Source of the DNA: Neomicrococcus aestuarii
GTDB taxonomy: Bacteria > Actinomycetota > Actinomycetes > Actinomycetales > Micrococcaceae
Direction of reading: 5' to 3'
Assembly (NCBI RefSeq): GCF_014201135.1
Contig: NZ_JACHDR010000001.1
Coordinates: forward strand, 1,984,001 to 2,048,000
DNA: 64,000 nucleotides
The notes below the pieces were generated by a model, which was given only the letters and a program-made list of their open reading frames with translations, searched no databases and was not told where the DNA came from. A program made the position numbers and the translations under genes. Positions 9,096 to 17,664 of the stretch are shown here, piece by piece (the first letter of the stretch is position 1; each line of letters starts with the position of its first letter).

Positions 9096-9308
9096 CTGAA
9101 TCGGCGGCTACGGTATCCCTTGATGGCTCTGCCCATGCATTCAGACTTTTCGCCTGAAGAATGTGTTCGATCACTGACGCGAACGATCTGGTGAGACTCC
9201 ACGCCAAAGTTTCTCAGAACCGAAGTCGCTTCGAGAGTAAGCTTCCGCTAGATCCCGCGGGCGATTTTTGCCCTTCCGGGTAGACCCATCGATGTTCGGA
9301 GAAACTAC

Positions 9309-10205
9309 ATGCTCACCGGCTTGAGTGCCTTTCCACTGACGCCGCTTGTCGACGATTCCGTTGACGAGCCTTCGTTTGTCCGGCTTGTGACGCGACTTTC
9401 GGCAGCCGCTGTCGATTCCATCACCGCTCTCGGGTCAACAGGTTCTTACGCGTATCTTTCAGCAACCGAACGCGAGCGAGTCGCTCATCTTGCGGTCGAG
9501 CATGCGGGGGAGACGCCCGTGTTCATCGGCGTCGGCGCACTTCGGGCCTCGCACGTGGTGGCAAACATCAAGGCTGCGGAATGCGCTGGCGCCGCCGCCG
9601 TTTTGCTTGCGCCGATGACGTACCAAGCGCTGACGCCGAACGATGTATTTGAGCTTTACAAGACAGTCACTCAAAGTACCGATCTGCCGGTCATCGTCTA
9701 CGACAACCCCGGAACCACTCACTTCACCTTCACTCTTGATCTCTACGAACGGGTCGCGGCACTTCCTGGTATCGCGTCGATTAAGATTCCTGGCGTTCCC
9801 GCTGGTCCGGCGCAGGCCCTAGAGCGAGTGAACTCCATTCGCGCAGTGATTCCGGAAACTGTTTCAATTGGGGTCTCCGGAGATGCTTTTGGGGCTGCTG
9901 GGCTTAACGCTGGATGCGATGTTTGGTACTCCGTCATCGGCGGCACCTTGCCGAACGTGGCCCTGAAAATCACGCGGGCTGTGCAAGAAGGTCGATTTGA
10001 AGATGCCACCGCGGAATCTGAACGGCTGTCTCCGCTGTGGGATCTATTCGCGGAGTTTGGCGGTAGCTTGCGCGTCACCGCCGCAATCGCCGAGTTCCTT
10101 GGACTCGCACCGAACCAGTGCCTACCGCTTCCGATTCAGGGGCTAGACGAAAGCCAACGTAAAAGCGTGGCCAAAGTCGTCACCGGGCTAGGGCTGGCCG
10201 AGTAG
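9309..10205 (+). CDS. Dihydrodipicolinate synthase / N-acetylneuraminate lyase family protein
   Basis: This 298-residue TIM-barrel aldolase belongs to the DapA superfamily, which condenses or cleaves pyruvate with an aldehyde via a Schiff-base lysine. Key residues are visible: GSTGS at about 42-46, Tyr131 in VIVYDNPG and Lys159 in IASIKIPG, the expected catalytic lysine. The ATG at 9309 is preceded by GGAGAAACTAC. Its distance from biosynthetic neighbours and its divergence make true DapA uncertain; a catabolic lyase role is also possible. It begins the chromosomal part to the right of the mobile island. Confidence 0.85.
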   Translation: MLTGLSAFPLTPLVDDSVDEPSFVRLVTRLSAAAVDSITALGSTGSYAYLSATERERVAHLAVEHAGETPVFIGVGALRASHVVANIKAAECAGAAAVLLAPMTYQALTPNDVFELYKTVTQSTDLPVIVYDNPGTTHFTFTLDLYERVAALPGIASIKIPGVPAGPAQALERVNSIRAVIPETVSIGVSGDAFGAAGLNAGCDVWYSVIGGTLPNVALKITRAVQEGRFEDATAESERLSPLWDLFAEFGGSLRVTAAIAEFLGLAPNQCLPLPIQGLDESQRKSVAKVVTGLGLAE

Positions 10206-10240
10206 CCGCACGCTGCATCGGTTCCTGAGAAGATAAACAG

Positions 10241-10798
10241 GTGATCACCTCAAACCTCCTCGCTCAGCTAACAGTGCTTCCCGATTCTGAAGACCGCAGC
10301 AAATATGTCGCCTTCGTCGAAGAACATGGTGACGCCGCACTGCGCCGCGAGGGCGGACCTGAGCACATCACGGGCTCGTGCTTCGTGTTCTCGCCAGCTC
10401 TGGACAGGGTGCTGCTCTGCTTCCACCGCAAGGGCCAGTTCTGGGTGCAGTTTGGTGGGCACCTGGAGAACGACGACGCCACGGTCGCCGATACTGCCCA
10501 GCGTGAAGCTCGCGAGGAGTCGGGGATTGCAACGCTCACACTGGCCACCAACAACATCATGGACCTGGACCGCCACGAGCTGCACGGCGGCTTCAAGTGC
10601 GCGGCTCACTGGGACGTAGGATTCGTGGCGCTCGCCGACCCCGCCACCAACATCGAGGTCAGCGACGAAAGTGAAGACGTCCAGTGGTTCCCAGTGAACG
10701 ACCTCCCAAACAACCTCGCCACAGGGTTCGAAAACCGGCTAGCAAACATCCTCAAGCAAGCAACACAGGCCGGGCTCGGGACAAGCAACAAAGCCTGA
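10241..10798 (+). CDS. NUDIX hydrolase
   Basis: A 185-residue protein with a Nudix box GGHLENDDATVADTAQREAREESGI, ending in the canonical REAREESG with two metal-binding Glu. The spacer has one residue more than the textbook pattern, as in other GGHLE-type family members. It would hydrolyse a nucleoside diphosphate linked to another group; the substrate cannot be read from sequence. The start is GTG at 10241, 35 bases after the DapA-family stop, so co-transcription is likely. Confidence 0.85.
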   Translation: MITSNLLAQLTVLPDSEDRSKYVAFVEEHGDAALRREGGPEHITGSCFVFSPALDRVLLCFHRKGQFWVQFGGHLENDDATVADTAQREAREESGIATLTLATNNIMDLDRHELHGGFKCAAHWDVGFVALADPATNIEVSDESEDVQWFPVNDLPNNLATGFENRLANILKQATQAGLGTSNKA

Positions 10799-10805
10799 AA
10801 AGCGC

Positions 10806-11132
10806 CTAAACCTGAAAATACAGCTCCGTGTGTAGCTTGCATCCGGGGTTGAACAAGGCGGCGCACGACGGGCAAGCATCAACCCCCAAATACTCGTTGA
10901 TCGCTAACTCGTACCCGCACACTCCGCACAGCACCGCGCGCTGATCCCGCGAGGACACTGGCCACTGCTGGGCGTCGTGGTCGGCTCCCTCCAGATGGCA
11001 CAAATGGCACGGGTAATACTCGCCGCAGCACGCAAACTTGATGGCGATGACATCCAGCGCAGTTTTGTAATGGACGCATCGGGTCTGATCGTCCACAGTC
11101 GGACCCAAAACAGCTGGCTTAGAATCACTCAT
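10806..11132 (-). CDS. CHY zinc-finger protein
   Basis: This 108-residue protein has the CHY-type pattern of many Cys and His: TRCVHYKTALDVIAIKFACCGEYYPCHLCHLEGADH, followed by AVLCGVCGYELAINEYLGVDACPSCAALFNPGCKLH. That gives enough ligands for three zinc ions. Bacterial stand-alone CHY proteins have no firmly established role, though some assist oxidative stress or protein assembly. It overlaps bioN by four bases at 11129-11132 and lies upstream of it relative to nothing else, since bioN is transcribed toward it; thus it is the last gene of the biotin operon. Confidence 0.8.
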   Translation of the reverse strand: MSDSKPAVLGPTVDDQTRCVHYKTALDVIAIKFACCGEYYPCHLCHLEGADHDAQQWPVSSRDQRAVLCGVCGYELAINEYLGVDACPSCAALFNPGCKLHTELYFQV

Positions 11133-11752
11133 CGCACACCCCTCGCAGTCAGCGCATCGCCGAGCTCATCGGCGTGCTTGAGCGCCACAATCAAGAACGG
11201 CACCACGAACGTGCGCGGGCTCATCCGGGCGCCGCGGGCGCGTTGAGCATCGCGCACTTCGTTGGCTTTTCCGGCGAGCACCGGGATGATGCTGATGGTC
11301 ACGGTGAGCAACAGGGCGATCCGCTGCGAGTCAATTCCCACGCGATCCAGCGGCCGAAGCCCACGCTCAATTGCATCAAGCAGAGCAGTAACGCGCGTGG
11401 TGAGCGCCAGCAACGCGGCCAGCACAATGGCTGATGTCACGCGCGCGGTATTCGCCACGGCAGGCTCCGGGCCCATGAAAATCAGCTGGCTGATCAGCGT
11501 AATCGCGATAACCCAGCGCACCCCGTACACCTGATTCCACAGCTCCTTGAGACCGGCAGAGAGCCCAGCAATCCCCGGTCCCAGACCAGCCACGAGATAC
11601 CCGAGAATCGCGGCACCGCCGGCCACACCCGCGGCCCAATACGTGGATGGCAAGAGCGAAACGGCGAGCACTACCACCACAATCAGCAGCAGCTTCCGGC
11701 CCGCCGGCATCCGGTGCAGCCACCCGTTCCCGGGCTTATACAGCGTCAGCAT
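11129..11752 (-). CDS. bioN: Energy-coupling factor transporter transmembrane protein (BioN/EcfT)
   Basis: This 207-residue membrane protein of the CbiQ/EcfT family has four to five hydrophobic segments and the coupling-helix arginine motif near the C-terminus (DAQRARGARM, with a related ALTARGVR at the end). It joins the ATPase BioM to the biotin-binding S component BioY. It overlaps bioM by seven bases at 11746-11752, and its position downstream of bioY and bioM supports the biotin assignment over another ECF substrate. Confidence 0.87.
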   Translation of the reverse strand: MLTLYKPGNGWLHRMPAGRKLLLIVVVVLAVSLLPSTYWAAGVAGGAAILGYLVAGLGPGIAGLSAGLKELWNQVYGVRWVIAITLISQLIFMGPEPAVANTARVTSAIVLAALLALTTRVTALLDAIERGLRPLDRVGIDSQRIALLLTVTISIIPVLAGKANEVRDAQRARGARMSPRTFVVPFLIVALKHADELGDALTARGVR

Positions 11753-12450
11753 GACAGCAGTTCCTCGTACCGCGCGATCACAGCGGCTGGTTCACCTACA
11801 GCGTCCACGCGGCCGCCGGCGAACACCACGGCTTGGTCGCAGCGTTCGGCGAGCGCGAGGTCGTGGGTGACCAGCACTAGGCGGTGCCCGGTGTCTTCGA
11901 AGAGGTGGTCTGCCACGCGCCGGGAGTTGCGGGCGTCGAGGTAAGCGGTGGGTTCGTCCGCGATGACGAGTTCGGGGTTGCGCACGAACGCTCCGCAGAG
12001 CGCGAGCAGTTGTTTTTGTCCGCCGGAAAGGTCGTGGGAGGAGCGCTCGGCAAGGGCGGTGAGCCCGAATCGTTCCAGCGCGGTGTCCACTTTTTCCTTC
12101 AGCGCCGCTGCGGGCAGGCGGTCCGCGCGCAGTGAGAAGGCCACGTCTTCAGCGACGGTGGGCATGATGATTTGCGCGTCCGGGTTGCTGAAGACCACTG
12201 CAATACGACGACGCAGCTCCGCGGCTTTGCGATTCGGGTCCACGCCCAGCACGCTCAGCTCTCCCGAGGTTCGGTGAATCAATCCGCTGATCAACCGGGC
12301 AAACGTGGATTTTCCCGAACCGTTTTCGCCGATCACAGCGATGGTGCGCGCGTTCAAATCCAGGGAAACATCACGCAGGACATCGGTGTCTCCCAAGCGC
12401 ACGCCGACGCCAGCAAGATGAATGGCGTTTGCGCTTTCAACGACGCTCAT
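11746..12450 (-). CDS. bioM: Energy-coupling factor ABC transporter ATP-binding protein (BioM)
   Basis: About 234 residues from the ATG at 12450 (MSVVESANAIHLAGVGV); a longer frame reaching 12591 is antisense to thiolase sequence and is rejected. The ATPase motifs are all present: Walker A GENGSGKST, the signature LSGGQKQLLAL, Walker B LVIADEPTAYLD and the switch His in LVLVTHDLA. It powers biotin uptake through BioY. The start overlaps the thiolase stop by four bases (ATGA at 12447-12450). Confidence 0.88.
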   Translation of the reverse strand: MSVVESANAIHLAGVGVRLGDTDVLRDVSLDLNARTIAVIGENGSGKSTFARLISGLIHRTSGELSVLGVDPNRKAAELRRRIAVVFSNPDAQIIMPTVAEDVAFSLRADRLPAAALKEKVDTALERFGLTALAERSSHDLSGGQKQLLALCGAFVRNPELVIADEPTAYLDARNSRRVADHLFEDTGHRLVLVTHDLALAERCDQAVVFAGGRVDAVGEPAAVIARYEELLSC

Positions 12451-13631
12451 CGGACTACCTCCAGTACTGCGGCGATGCCCATGCCGCCACCGATCGACGC
12501 CGCGGCAACACCCAAAGTCCCCGCGGGTGCACCTGAACGAACCAGCCGGCTGAAAAGTCGCACGACGGCCACCGCTCCACTGGCGCCCCACGGGTGTCCC
12601 AAAGCAAGAGCGCCGCCGTCGGCGGAGAGTCGAGGATCGTCTTCGTCAATCCCGATCCTGTCGATCACGGCTAAGCTCTGGGCGGCAAAAGCTTCCACGA
12701 TCTCCAGCGCGTCGATGTCCGAGAGCTCCACTCCGGCTGATCGCAAAACCGCCTGAATCGCTCCCGCCGCACCGATTCCGGGAAGCGCTGGATCGCAGCC
12801 CACCACGGCGGACGCACGGATCGCGAGACCCGGAGCGTTGATGGATCGAGCATAAGAAGCAGGCGCAATCACGACGGCGGCAGAGCCGTCGCCAATACGC
12901 GTGGCCGTGCCAGCAGTGAGCGTGCCGCCGGGAAACAACTCCGGTAGGCGCGGGAGGAGGCGCTCGGCCGCACCGATGGCGTCGTCGTACTTCAAGCCAG
13001 CCAACGGAACCAACTCGGCGTCGAAGCGGCCCGCATCCCGAGCGGCCCGGGCGCGAGCGTGACTGCGCGCGGCGTGCGCGTCTTGGCGCTCGCGCGAAAT
13101 GCCGTCCAGCGCCGCGAGGTTCTCGGCAGCCTGGGTCATGCTGGGATCTGAAAAACCGGTGGGGGCGAAAGGTGCGCGGTCATAGGCAACGCCATTCACC
13201 GAACGGACCGGCGCAGTGGACGGGCTCTCGACGCCACCGGCCACGCGAATTCGCTCGTCGCCAGCCCGGATGGCGGCGGCAGCGTCAACGATGGCGGCCA
13301 GACCGCTGCCGCACTGGCGGTCCACGGTGGCGCCGGGAACTTCGTGTCCGAGGCCCGCGGCGAGGGCTGCGATGCGGCCCGGGTTTCCGCCAGGTCCCAT
13401 GCAATTGCCCAAGACAACATCAGCCACGGTGATGGGGGAGCCGCTCACCTTTTCGGCATCGCGTAGGGCGGCCTGAATCACGGGTGCAGCCAAGTCTTCG
13501 ACGCGCAAGCCTGCCAACGTGCGACCCCGCGTGCCGATAGGGCTACGTCGGGCGGCGATGATGACCGGCGCTTGATCAGACAGTGCTTGATCAGACAGCG
13601 CCTCGCTTAGAGTGCCGTGATTAGGAGCCAA
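12447..13631 (-). CDS. Thiolase (acetyl-CoA C-acyltransferase family)
   Basis: A 394-residue thiolase with the three active-site regions: Cys in VDRQCGSGLAAI, His in EIVEAFAAQS and ALGHPWGASG. The final motif has GGGMG in place of the usual C-G-GxG, so the second catalytic Cys may be missing (AAASIGGGMG). It is embedded between bioY, a CoA ligase and bioMN, so it probably handles a biotin-related acyl-CoA such as a pimeloyl precursor; that is inference from context. The start is TTG at 13631, with GGAGAGG about ten bases ahead. A 14-bp tandem duplication at 13571-13597 gives ALSDQALSDQ near the N-terminus. Confidence 0.85.
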   Translation of the reverse strand: MAPNHGTLSEALSDQALSDQAPVIIAARRSPIGTRGRTLAGLRVEDLAAPVIQAALRDAEKVSGSPITVADVVLGNCMGPGGNPGRIAALAAGLGHEVPGATVDRQCGSGLAAIVDAAAAIRAGDERIRVAGGVESPSTAPVRSVNGVAYDRAPFAPTGFSDPSMTQAAENLAALDGISRERQDAHAARSHARARAARDAGRFDAELVPLAGLKYDDAIGAAERLLPRLPELFPGGTLTAGTATRIGDGSAAVVIAPASYARSINAPGLAIRASAVVGCDPALPGIGAAGAIQAVLRSAGVELSDIDALEIVEAFAAQSLAVIDRIGIDEDDPRLSADGGALALGHPWGASGAVAVVRLFSRLVRSGAPAGTLGVAAASIGGGMGIAAVLEVVR

Positions 13632-14754
13632 GGTGTGCAGCCTCTCCTGCTAGTACTGAGCGCAACACTTCGGCGCGAGCTGGTTTGCCGGACGCGGTGC
13701 GCGGAATCTGACCGCGGAACCAGCGTTTGGGGCGGTGGGCCGTGGCCAGCCGGGCGGCGGCAAGCTCACGAATCCTAGCAAGTTCTGCGGTGTCGCTGCT
13801 CTCCGGCTCGAGCTCCAGCATCGTGGCAACCAGGGCGCCGACGCGCTCGCGGGGCAGCCCAAAAACGATCGCATCGCGCACACCTGGAATCGAACGCAAC
13901 ACTGCCTCGACTTCCTCCGGCACGATGGTCGCCGAAGCGCTCAAGATGGCATCATCGGCACGTCCCAAGAGTCGGATGCGGCCGCCAACAATCTCCGCTC
14001 GATCGCCGACCGTCGCCCACGCGCCGTCGCGCCGCAACGGGCCGGCAGAACCCGCATACCCCGACGCAACGAACGGCGATCGAACCCACAGCTCGTTGCC
14101 TTCGCGAATCTCCACCTCAACCCCGGGAAATGCTCGCAAGCCCGGACCCTCGTGAGGGGAGGCACTGGGGTGAGCTCCGTCGTCGTACGCCACGAAGGAA
14201 AGCTCCGCAGCACCGTAGTAAGCGGTCACGCGGATGTCGGCCGCCTCGGCGCGCTCGCGCAGGGCAGGATCCAGGTGCGAGCCGCCGATCAGCGCCGCAC
14301 GCAACCGTGGGGGAGTGCCCGCCTCGAGCGCCGCGCGAAGAGCCTGCGGGGTGCCGTGAAGCGCGTCGGTTGCGGGGGTGATGTGTGGGTGCGGAGTGGG
14401 GCCGCCGTCGAGTGCGTGCGCGAGGGAAAAGAGCGTGAGGGACGACGACGCAGGGGCGGGAAGTGCCACACTTTCCGCGCCGCTGCCGCCCAGAAATTCA
14501 GACACCGCGGCGAACGAGTCCCGCCACGAAGCAGCCGTACGGAGCACGATCCGCGGCGAACCGCTACTGCCCGACGTCAGCGTGGCCCACGCGGTACCCT
14601 CCGGAATCTCAGCACTCGCGGCCGCAGAAACCATGGAATCCCGGTACTCGGCAGACCACCGAGGATCCAACACCAACGGCACATAGCCGGCGGTGCGGAC
14701 CTCACGAAGCTGCTCGAGTAGACCGGGATGTCCACCGTCTAAAGGAACGATCAT
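13621..14754 (-). CDS. AMP-binding acyl-CoA ligase of the biotin operon
   Basis: About 377 residues from ATG 14754. The adenylate-forming motifs are present: the P-loop-like TLTSGSSGSPRIVL (compare TSGSTGxPK), YYGAAELSF, the hinge region GDRAEIVGGRIRLLGRADD, and a C-terminal lysine in PRTASGKPAR that fits the catalytic position. It is shorter than typical ligases (about 500) with a compact N-terminus. The bioY stop overlaps its start (TAATG), and it overlaps thiolase by 11 bases. A role in activating pimelate or a longer fatty acid for biotin synthesis is plausible but not shown. Confidence 0.8.
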   Translation of the reverse strand: MIVPLDGGHPGLLEQLREVRTAGYVPLVLDPRWSAEYRDSMVSAAASAEIPEGTAWATLTSGSSGSPRIVLRTAASWRDSFAAVSEFLGGSGAESVALPAPASSSLTLFSLAHALDGGPTPHPHITPATDALHGTPQALRAALEAGTPPRLRAALIGGSHLDPALRERAEAADIRVTAYYGAAELSFVAYDDGAHPSASPHEGPGLRAFPGVEVEIREGNELWVRSPFVASGYAGSAGPLRRDGAWATVGDRAEIVGGRIRLLGRADDAILSASATIVPEEVEAVLRSIPGVRDAIVFGLPRERVGALVATMLELEPESSDTAELARIRELAAARLATAHRPKRWFRGQIPRTASGKPARAEVLRSVLAGEAAHLGS

Positions 14755-15380
14755 TAGACCCGTTCCGCTACCGACGCGTTCTGTGAAGCCCACGTGCGGC
14801 GGAAAGCGCGGGGGTAGGCCTTGACGAGTGTCATGACAATAATCGTAGCGATCACGGCCTTGATGAGGTCGCCCGGGATGAAGACAAGGCTGGTCAGGAC
14901 GGTGTCGCCGATCGGCAGGCGCGTGACGGCGCTCTGGACCGGGATGCCTATGGCGTAGATGGCCAGGATGCCGCCCACGATCATCGCCAGGAACGTCCGC
15001 CACGTGACCGGCTTGCGGTTACCCGCGTGCACAATCAGGCCAATCACGAACGCGGCCAAAATCCAGCCAAACAAGTAGCCAGCAGACGGGCCAAAGAACA
15101 CGCCGATGCCGCCGCGGCCGCCAGCCAGAAGCGGCAAGCCGAGGGCGACGAGCGCCATGAAAACGGTCATCGAGAGCGCGCCGAGCCAGGGGCCCAAAAT
15201 GGCGCCGGTGAGCATGACGCCGAGCGTCTGGAAAGTGATGGGCACGCCACCGGCGACGCTGAAGGAGCCGGGCAGGCCAAGGACGGCAACGATGGCGGCG
15301 AAGATCGCCACGCGGGCCAGGCTGGTGGCATCGAGACGTCCGCGTCCCGGCTGCTCTAAGGAGGTGTGTGAAGTAGTCAC
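14754..15380 (-). CDS. bioY: Biotin transporter BioY (ECF S component)
   Basis: About 208 residues from GTG 15380, chosen because AGAAGG lies ten bases upstream and because earlier starts add a non-conserved tail. It has six hydrophobic stretches and the BioY-typical sequence VPITFQTLGVMLTGAILG, then GVFFGPSAGYLFGWILAAF. It binds biotin in the membrane and works with BioM and BioN. It is the first gene of the five-gene operon, with a BioQ-like operator about 70 bases upstream. Confidence 0.9.
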   Translation of the reverse strand: MTTSHTSLEQPGRGRLDATSLARVAIFAAIVAVLGLPGSFSVAGGVPITFQTLGVMLTGAILGPWLGALSMTVFMALVALGLPLLAGGRGGIGVFFGPSAGYLFGWILAAFVIGLIVHAGNRKPVTWRTFLAMIVGGILAIYAIGIPVQSAVTRLPIGDTVLTSLVFIPGDLIKAVIATIIVMTLVKAYPRAFRRTWASQNASVAERV

Positions 15381-15449
15381 GGTTGCAGACCTTCTGGGGG
15401 TGAGGTGAACGAGTGCTTCGCTGGATTGGCGGCCATGAAAACGAATTCT

Positions 15450-15462
15450 TGAACGGTGTTCA
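15450..15462. promoter_or_regulatory. BioQ-like operator upstream of bioY
   Basis: TGAACGGTGTTCA is a perfect 13-bp palindrome. Known actinobacterial BioQ (TetR-type) operators have the form TGAAC-N3-GTTAC/GTTCA. It lies 70 bases upstream of the bioY start codon, in the gap shared with the divergent DinB-like gene. No bioQ gene is in the window. Confidence 0.65.
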
Positions 15463-15606
15463 GCGACTGCTTGCAACGATAGCAACCCTGTGACTCATGT
15501 CGCAAAACGGGAGCCCAGAGTGAGCCCAGCGTGAGCGGAAGGATGCGCGCACGACTTACGCTGCGTCGTCGTAATGTCAGCGGAATCCGTCCGCCATACT
15601 GTCTCC

Positions 15607-16107
15607 ATGAGTAACCCCGATCAATTGCACGTGTACGCCGCGGATTTTGAGACGCAGATCCTCGCGTTCATCGATCAGCACCGAGTCATGCTTCTGGCTG
15701 CTCTTGAGGGGCTGACGGAAGAGGAAGCGCATCGGCGCCTGGTTCCGTCCAAGACGACGCTTCTGGGATTGCTCAAGCATGCGATCTTCGTGGAGCGTGT
15801 GTGGTTTCAAGAGGCTCGGACGGGGATGTCCCGGGCGGATTTGGGGATTGGTGACTCGCCGGACGAGTCCTTTGATCTAGAAGATTCGGACACGATTGAG
15901 TCTGTTGCGCGGGAGTATCTGGAAACCTGTCAGGCATCGCGGGAGGCTGTTGCGGGCGTCAGCGCCTCGACCGTCTGGTGCGGCAACCGGCGTGGACCGC
16001 TCACAGTGCAGTGGATCCAGCTGCACGTCCTACGCGAACTTGCCCAGCATTGCGGGCACGCGGAGATTCTGAGGGAGCAGATCTTGGCGGCGGGCCTGGA
16101 GGGTTGA
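15607..16107 (+). CDS. DinB/DUF664 family protein
   Basis: A 166-residue four-helix protein of the DinB-like (DUF664) family. The metal-site histidines are visible: LLKHAIFVERVWF, then VLRELAQHCGHAEILREQI near the end. Members bind zinc or nickel and some are thiol transferases (bacillithiol or mycothiol dependent); the reaction here is unknown. The ATG at 15607 has no Shine-Dalgarno; CATACT lies six bases upstream, so a leaderless start is likely. Confidence 0.8.
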   Translation: MSNPDQLHVYAADFETQILAFIDQHRVMLLAALEGLTEEEAHRRLVPSKTTLLGLLKHAIFVERVWFQEARTGMSRADLGIGDSPDESFDLEDSDTIESVAREYLETCQASREAVAGVSASTVWCGNRRGPLTVQWIQLHVLRELAQHCGHAEILREQILAAGLEG

Positions 16108-16260
16108 CCGCGGAATTCGCGTAATTAGCCTTGAATTAAATTTGATTTCCGTTATCGTGTTTATTGAATTCGGATATCAAAAATGTCGTTATGATATCCC
16201 ATTTATAATATTCATAAGAAATAGTTTTCCAGTCCGTAAGATTCGACTGGAGAGTTGTGG

Positions 16261-17031
16261 CTAGAGATGTCTCCAGCCCGGTGCGAGGAGGGTGTAGCAA
16301 TACATGCCGCCGCTAGATTCCATGCCCACCGGCGCTTCCTCTAGAAAGTCCCAGTCTTCCTCAAATGCCTCGGGAACTGCGACGCTAAGGATTAGTGACA
16401 TGGCATCTTTGGGTGCTGAGCCAATGATCATAATGTGAACGTAGAGTTCTTGGAACTCACTTTTCTCTACCATCGTTTCGACTTTGCACCCATAGACTTC
16501 AGTAGCAAAAACTGAAGTAGGGCTTTCTTGTGCTTTCCTCACCATGTCCAAGATCTTCTGGTCAGCTTCCAGGACTAAGGTCAGATTTCGTTCGAGCTCT
16601 AGGCGTTTCCGATCGTCGTCTTCGGGTAGCAAATGATCGCTGTACGTATTCTTCCCCAACTTAAAGTTGGATCGCGAGATCCTTGCTCGTGCGAGATTTC
16701 TGGCGCAAGTGGATTGGAGTGCTTCGTAAAAATCCCCGCGTGACCCTTCGCTTCTTGGCCCTGCCGCTACAAGCCATGCCTTGTCTTTGGCATTCTTTTC
16801 AAGCCACATGGCACCGCGTAGCGGCACGTTTGGCTTGCACTTGAAAAATATGTTGTCGTCTATGGAACTTATTCGTTCGAGTTTGGGGTCGTTGCCCGCT
16901 TGCCAGATTCTCTTTGCATGTGCAAAGACAGGGTGATCAATTTCGTCCATAAAACACTGGTCAAGCGGTGGGACCGTTAGACCCAAGTCTGATGTGAGGC
17001 AACGAAGAGTGACTCTTGGAAAAGTAGACAA
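16261..17031 (-). CDS. Hypothetical protein, unrecognised
   Basis: A 256-residue soluble protein with a TTG start (MSTFPRVTLRCLTSDLGL). I do not recognise a family. It has no signal peptide or membrane segment; the middle is charged (LLPEDDDRKRLELERNLTLVLEADQKI), and the C-terminal third looks like beta strands (YVHIMIIGSAPKDAMSLILSVAVPEAF). Base composition is lower in G+C than the neighbours, and it is flanked by AT-rich sequence (16108-16260), which suggests recent acquisition. It lies 18 bases downstream of the small gene 17050-17268. Confidence 0.5.
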   Translation of the reverse strand: MSTFPRVTLRCLTSDLGLTVPPLDQCFMDEIDHPVFAHAKRIWQAGNDPKLERISSIDDNIFFKCKPNVPLRGAMWLEKNAKDKAWLVAAGPRSEGSRGDFYEALQSTCARNLARARISRSNFKLGKNTYSDHLLPEDDDRKRLELERNLTLVLEADQKILDMVRKAQESPTSVFATEVYGCKVETMVEKSEFQELYVHIMIIGSAPKDAMSLILSVAVPEAFEEDWDFLEEAPVGMESSGGMYCYTLLAPGWRHL

Positions 17032-17049
17032 CTTGGTAATGCGGTTGAA

Positions 17050-17268
17050 CTACACGGCACCGAGACGGCGGGCGTCCTCGGGGGAAATTCCCGAAAGAAG
17101 TACAGCGCGCCCTACAGCCTTATTCTTAAAGCTATTGATAAGACGCAGGCCTGTGGCGGCGTCGTTTTTGATTTCATCTTCGCGTGGAGAAATCGAGCGC
17201 TGAGAATCAGCGCGCTGAGCGCGGACTCGTTCAAGCGTCTTACGATCCTTCAGAGATGGCATAGCCAA
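17050..17268 (-). CDS. Small hypothetical protein upstream of 16261-17031
   Basis: A 72-residue, highly charged protein: MAMPSLKDRKTLERVRAQRADSQRSISPREDEIKNDAATGLRLINSFKNKAVGRAVLLSGISPEDARRLGAV. No family was recognised. It precedes the 256-residue gene with an 18-base gap, in the small-then-large order seen in many two-gene modules, including toxin-antitoxin pairs; there is no sequence proof for that here. Confidence 0.45.
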   Translation of the reverse strand: MAMPSLKDRKTLERVRAQRADSQRSISPREDEIKNDAATGLRLINSFKNKAVGRAVLLSGISPEDARRLGAV

Positions 17269-17415
17269 AGCTTACCGCTTGGTGGCAGTAATAAGCCAAC
17301 TAGGCAGCAGTTACGTCAATCCTGTCCATGCGGGGAACGAGTTTTAGCAGTTTGGGAGAAATCGGAGGTGGCGGGGTTGGAACGTGAGATATTCACTTGT
17401 TAATTTCCGTAGACA

Positions 17416-17613
17416 TTGGATTGTTTGATGAACTTCTTAGCGGCTCCCGGGGGCATCCTGTCTAAGTGCATCACTGTTGCCACCATGCAAGAGCACTCGG
17501 GGGGCAATCATAACGTGGCTCCGAAGAACTACCTTGTGAAAGCTGGCTTCTTCGATCGCAACGAGTACAACCAAGTGGCGAAGTTCATTCGGGACTACTA
17601 CACGAAGCTCTAG
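17416..17613 (+). CDS. Short hypothetical ORF
   Basis: A possible 65-residue protein ending in NYLVKAGFFDRNEYNQVAKFIRDYYTKL. The composition is protein-like (aromatic and charged residues evenly spread), but the start context is weak and no family is recognised. It may be a gene remnant in the accessory patch at 16.1-17.6 kb. Confidence 0.3.
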   Translation: MDCLMNFLAAPGGILSKCITVATMQEHSGGNHNVAPKNYLVKAGFFDRNEYNQVAKFIRDYYTKL

Positions 17614-17617
17614 TAGG

Positions 17618-17652
17618 TAGTCGGTGGTGGGCGAGGAACAATCCAGCCACCA
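17618..17652. terminator. Bidirectional terminator between the short ORF and copB
   Basis: TAGTCGGTGGTGG and its reverse complement CCACCACCGACTA form a 13-bp stem just downstream of the copB stop (17665) on the minus strand and of the short ORF on the plus strand. The plus-strand side is followed by TTTCTC. Confidence 0.75.
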
Positions 17653-17664
17653 CCGACTATTTCT

